Source: Magnetospirillum sp. UT-4 (GTDB taxonomy: Bacteria > Pseudomonadota > Alphaproteobacteria > Rhodospirillales > Magnetospirillaceae). From it: 64,000 bases of DNA. Below, in pieces: positions 63,214 through 64,000 of this stretch (within the stretch, counting starts at the first letter, position 1; each line of letters starts with the position of its first letter). Position numbers and translations under genes: made by a program. Under the pieces are notes generated by a model. It did not search any database. It worked only from the letters and a program-made list of their open reading frames with translations, and was not told the origin of the DNA. Location of the stretch: assembly GCF_902729435.1 (NCBI RefSeq), contig NZ_LR746521.1, positions 25,011 through 89,010 on the forward strand, read 5' to 3'.

Positions 63214-63409
63214 CGCCGACTCCTACGCCGTTCGGATAGGAGGCCAGCGTACTCCATCGCGCGCGCCCAGAGAAGCATTGTCGCCGCAGGCCAGCCAAGC
63301 GGCGCCCTGCATGGGCGCGGACCGGCCATGCGGATTCCGGGCCAACGTCATCTTTCGGATTAAATCGAAGGTATGCTATCTATGGCCGCGAGGGCGGACA
63401 GGAGCACCG

Positions 63410-64000
63410 ATGACGGAAAGCCAGAAGATCATTCTGCTGGTCGAAGACAGCGACATCGACGGCACCATCATCCTTGGCCGCCTGTCGAAGTTTCCCGAGC
63501 TGACGTGCCATTGGGTTCACAGCCTGGCGGCGTGCCGGGAGATGCTGGCCGTCATTTCCGTCGATGCCATCCTGCTCGACCTCAATCTCGACGACGCCGC
63601 CGGCCCCGAACTCATCGAGGCGGTGCGCGGGCTGTGCAACGCCGCGCCGATCGTCATCCTGACCAACACCGACGACGAGCGGACCAGCCTGATGGCGCTG
63701 CAGTCGGGCTGCGAGGACTATCTGGTCAAGGTCAAGAGCGACGGCCAGACCATCCGCCGGACGCTGCTCTATTCCATGGAACGCAGCCGCCTCGACCTTG
63801 CCCGCCGGACCGCCGAGGAGACCGCGCGCCAGCGCGAGGCGCTGGCCGACCTGATCCTGGAAATCGCACCGGAGGCGATGCTGGTGATCGACCGCGGCGG
63901 CCGCGTGGTGCGCGCCAACCAGCATGCCTGCCAGGTGTTCGGATATGCCGCCGACGGCCTGGTCGGGCGTGACCTGGATGCCCTGGTTCCCCAGGATGCG
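63410..64000 (+). CDS. Response regulator with PAS domain (partial)
   Basis: A frame open to the window end (197 codons seen). A receiver domain begins after an AGGAG Shine-Dalgarno: LLVEDSDIDG, the phospho-acceptor Asp in ILLDLNLDDAAG, the TNTDD box and the Lys of YLVKVKS. A PAS domain follows (EIAPEAMLVIDRGGRVVRANQHACQVFGY). The 3' end is outside the window, so an additional kinase, GGDEF or other output domain may follow. It is divergent from the SUOX-like/kinase operon and may be its partner. Confidence 0.85.
   Translation, partial: MTESQKIILLVEDSDIDGTIILGRLSKFPELTCHWVHSLAACREMLAVISVDAILLDLNLDDAAGPELIEAVRGLCNAAPIVILTNTDDERTSLMALQSGCEDYLVKVKSDGQTIRRTLLYSMERSRLDLARRTAEETARQREALADLILEIAPEAMLVIDRGGRVVRANQHACQVFGYAADGLVGRDLDALVPQDA

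Noticed and set aside
1-64000. CRISPR array or tRNA/rRNA gene
   Set aside because: No regularly spaced 25-40 bp direct repeats, and no cloverleaf or rRNA-like stretch, were seen in the intergenic spaces.

Overview
The window is high-GC chromosomal DNA from an alphaproteobacterium, most likely a Rhodospirillales (Magnetospirillum-like) organism. This rests on protein families seen here (DUF1013/TrcR, DUF1192 and DUF3768 proteins, CheB-CheR-HWE kinase) and on overall style. The species is inference; no rRNA or tRNA gene was found.

Layout. 1-5372: dnaB, then a response regulator coupled to a CheB/CheR/PAS/HWE-kinase hybrid. 5619-11520: a copper/silver efflux operon on the minus strand (small His/Met-rich secreted protein, cusB with a fused CusF domain, cusA, separate cusF), interrupted between cusA and cusF by a GIY-YIG gene bounded by inverted palindromes. 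11764-12562: a peptidoglycan-binding protein whose C-terminal half closely resembles vertebrate serum amyloid A, plus a tiny secreted Cys-containing partner. 12711-24718: a 12-kb integrative island inserted into the 5' end of cimA. It carries a tyrosine integrase, a DUF3768 protein, a TGT/DpdA-like base-exchange enzyme, an unknown large protein, a glycosyltransferase-like protein, a serine recombinase, an ATGCAT-type (YhdJ-like) methyltransferase with a convergent candidate endonuclease, a LysR regulator and two small proteins. 24689-27801: cimA (with an island-supplied start), a membrane-anchored protein and trmJ. 27853-29748: PhoX-type Tat-exported phosphatase. 29851-53358: two facing type I secretion clusters, one with a FecR-RTX protein and one with a 3317-residue repeat adhesin. 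53356-53796: a cluster of nested palindromes. 53794-64000: glycine-zipper lipoprotein, trcR, quinone oxidoreductase, DUF1192 protein, P2-type cation ATPase, degenerate GGDEF/EAL-like protein, sensor kinase with a periplasmic molybdopterin-fold protein, and the start of a response regulator-PAS protein that runs off the window.

The most unusual region is in the island. A 2.0-kb segment (about 15755-17773) is inverted relative to the flanking genes, so the TGT-like enzyme and the unknown protein are each cut in two. Flipping the segment between two GCATCG/CGATGC hexamers restores both reading frames at once (449 and 656 residues). It also recreates a co-directional operon (TGT-like, unknown, glycosyltransferase-like, 55-residue protein) with a serine recombinase gene immediately downstream. 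This could be a phase-variable nucleic-acid modification module or a one-off inactivation. The second notable element is the bacterial serum-amyloid-A-like protein, whose cassette is itself bracketed by 30-bp promoter-like direct repeats.

The island end is also informative. The first codons of the original cimA (through Arg-Val-Tyr-Leu-Tyr) remain at 12691-12719, still behind their promoter, while the functional cimA at 24689 starts with codons donated by the island.
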